From: Xanthobacteraceae bacterium
GTDB taxonomy: Bacteria; Pseudomonadota; Alphaproteobacteria; Rhizobiales; Xanthobacteraceae
Length of the DNA: 6,063 bases
Assembly (NCBI GenBank): GCA_030039655.1
Contig: JASHVC010000271.1
Span: 1-6,063 of the forward strand
Direction of reading: 5' to 3'
Shown: one piece after another, positions 5,181 to 6,063 of the stretch
Numbering within the stretch: the stretch's first letter is position 1
Layout: every line of letters begins with the position of its first letter
The notes under the pieces: generated by a model
The model's database searches: none
Seen by the model: the letters and a program-made list of their open reading frames with translations, nothing else
What the model was told of the DNA's origin: nothing
Made by a program: the position numbers and the translations under genes

Positions 5181-6063
5181 CGACCTTCGTTGCTTGCGGC
5201 CGCCGCAAGGTGTTCGGCGAACACGCGTCCGATCATCACCACGACTGGACCCGACGGCGGCTCAGCTGCGAGCCGGGCCGGGAGATCGGAGATGGTTGCG
5301 GCGACCACGCGCTCTTTGGGCCGTGTCGCGCGTTCGACCGCGACCGCGGGAGTCTGCGGATCGAGACCCGCCTGCACGGCGCGCGCGACAAGCTCGGGCA
5401 GTGTTTTGGTCGGCATGTAGACGACGGTCGTCACCGCCGGATCGGCGAGGCTCGCCCAATCGATGTCGGTCGGCAGTTTTCCATCGCGGCCGTGGCCGGT
5501 GATGTATTGCACGCGGCGCGCTTCGCCGCGGCGGGTCAGCGAAACGAGCAAGCGGCTTGCGGCGCCTTGCGCGGTGGTGATGCCGGGTACGACTTCGAGC
5601 GAAATTCCCGCCGAGCGGCACGCGGCGATCTCTTCATCGGCACGGCCGAAGATCATCGGATCGCCGCCCTTGAGCCGGACGACGCGCCGGCCCGCCTTGG
5701 CGAGCGAGATCATCAGCGTGTTGATGTCGTCTTGCTTGCAGGAGGGCGCGTGGCCGGTTTTGCCCACCAGCATTTTCTTTGCTTCGCGGCGCGCGAAATC
5801 GAGGATGTCTGTGGAAACCAGATCGTCAAACAGAATGACGTCGGCCGATTGCAGCGCACGCAGCGCACGTAGCGTCAACAATTCCGGATCGCCGGGGCCG
5901 GCGCCGACGAGGACGACTGAGCCAGCACTCTGCGCATCCGTCGGTTTCAGTAACGCGTCGAGATCGGAATCCGTCGGTGTTGCGTTCGGCGCGACGACGG
6001 CGCGGTCAACAAAGCGTTCCCAGAAAGTGCGGCGGCCGCGGAATGGGATCGCCAGCGCCTGTA
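5165..6063 (-). CDS. cysG: Siroheme synthase CysG, C-terminal methyltransferase part, 5' end cut
   Basis: 298 codons are visible and the frame runs open through the right edge, so the N-terminal precorrin-2 dehydrogenase/ferrochelatase domain lies mostly outside. The first visible segment (RTFWERFVDRA) is the end of that domain, which makes this fused CysG rather than a stand-alone CobA. A linker of about 25 residues follows. The uroporphyrinogen-III C-methyltransferase domain starts near visible residue 48, with VGAGPGDPELLTLRA (52-66), LKGGDPMIFGR (130-140), VVPGITTAQG (157-166) and VYMPTK. It transfers methyl groups from S-adenosylmethionine to uroporphyrinogen III at C2 and C7 on the way to siroheme, the cofactor of sulfite and nitrite reductases. 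An apparent start at the TTG at 5881 is internal, because the conserved GAGPGDPE motif lies upstream of it. The gene ends convergently with the paiB-like gene, overlapping by 16 bp. Role in the decarboxylase cluster is not indicated. Confidence 0.95.
   Translation of the reverse strand, partial: QALAIPFRGRRTFWERFVDRAVVAPNATPTDSDLDALLKPTDAQSAGSVVLVGAGPGDPELLTLRALRALQSADVILFDDLVSTDILDFARREAKKMLVGKTGHAPSCKQDDINTLMISLAKAGRRVVRLKGGDPMIFGRADEEIAACRSAGISLEVVPGITTAQGAASRLLVSLTRRGEARRVQYITGHGRDGKLPTDIDWASLADPAVTTVVYMPTKTLPELVARAVQAGLDPQTPAVAVERATRPKERVVAATISDLPARLAAEPPSGPVVVMIGRVFAEHLAAAASNEGRQLRA
5193..5209 (+). terminator. Hairpin just after the paiB-like stop codon
   Basis: CTTGCGG / CCGCAAG, a perfect 7-bp stem with a 3-nt CCG loop, starts 12 nt after the paiB-like stop. 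No T tract follows (GTGTTCGG), and the sequence also encodes the alanine-rich tail of CysG, so the palindrome may be a by-product of coding. It could still end or protect the paiB-like transcript; as a true intrinsic terminator the evidence is weak. Confidence 0.25.

Noticed and set aside
5851..5868. Tandem 9-bp repeat GCAGCGCAC x2 in cysG
   Set aside because: It encodes the conserved helix LRALRAL of the methyltransferase domain, so codon use explains it.
5165..5881. A stand-alone uroporphyrinogen methyltransferase starting at the TTG at 5881
   Set aside because: The frame continues upstream through the conserved GAGPGDPE motif and into the CysG N-terminal domain, so the TTG is internal.
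1..6063. CRISPR arrays, tRNA or rRNA genes, transposases, defence or phage genes
   Set aside because: No regularly spaced repeats, no tRNA-like cloverleaf and no transposase-, nuclease- or phage-like proteins were seen on either strand.

Overview
The window looks like GC-rich alphaproteobacterial chromosome, most likely from the Bradyrhizobium/Rhodopseudomonas side of the Hyphomicrobiales. The evidence is the GC-rich coding style, the protein types, and a pair of intergenic palindromes with ATTCCGGG...CCCGGAAT arms that resemble dispersed repeats I associate with that group. The assignment is from recognition, not a search. Coding density is high and no gap between genes exceeds about 180 bp.

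Layout, left to right. (1) 1-931, minus: most of a UbiD-family prenylated-FMN decarboxylase, cut by the left edge. (2) 1052-1432, minus: a small exported DUF1330-type protein, followed by a good intrinsic terminator at 1002-1025. (3) 1576-2601, minus: a complete VanB/phthalate-dioxygenase-reductase type protein (FMN, NAD and C-terminal 2Fe-2S domains). (4) 2645-2780: two palindromic repeats in inverted orientation around a 54-bp spacer that holds a good sigma70-like promoter reading into the reductase gene. (5) 2783-4441, minus: a second, divergent and longer UbiD-family decarboxylase. (6) 4539-5180, plus: a PaiB-like FMN-binding split-barrel protein, divergent from the second UbiD gene. (7) 5165-6063, minus: the C-terminal part of siroheme synthase CysG, cut by the right edge and overlapping the paiB-like gene tail to tail by 16 bp.

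The four co-directional genes (ubiD-like, reductase, DUF1330, ubiD-like) look like a catabolic cluster for an aromatic or unsaturated carboxylic acid. The two UbiD proteins would add or remove CO2. The reductase would feed electrons to a Rieske oxygenase, but none is present in the window, so its partner is either beyond the left edge or of another kind. The internal terminator and promoter suggest several transcription units rather than one strict operon. CysG is housekeeping (siroheme for sulfite/nitrite reductase) and is probably functionally unrelated.

No wholly new system is evident. The points most worth a second look are the promoter framed by inverted palindromes, the reductase without an oxygenase between two diverged UbiD proteins, and the altered metal-ligand spacing in the second UbiD protein.
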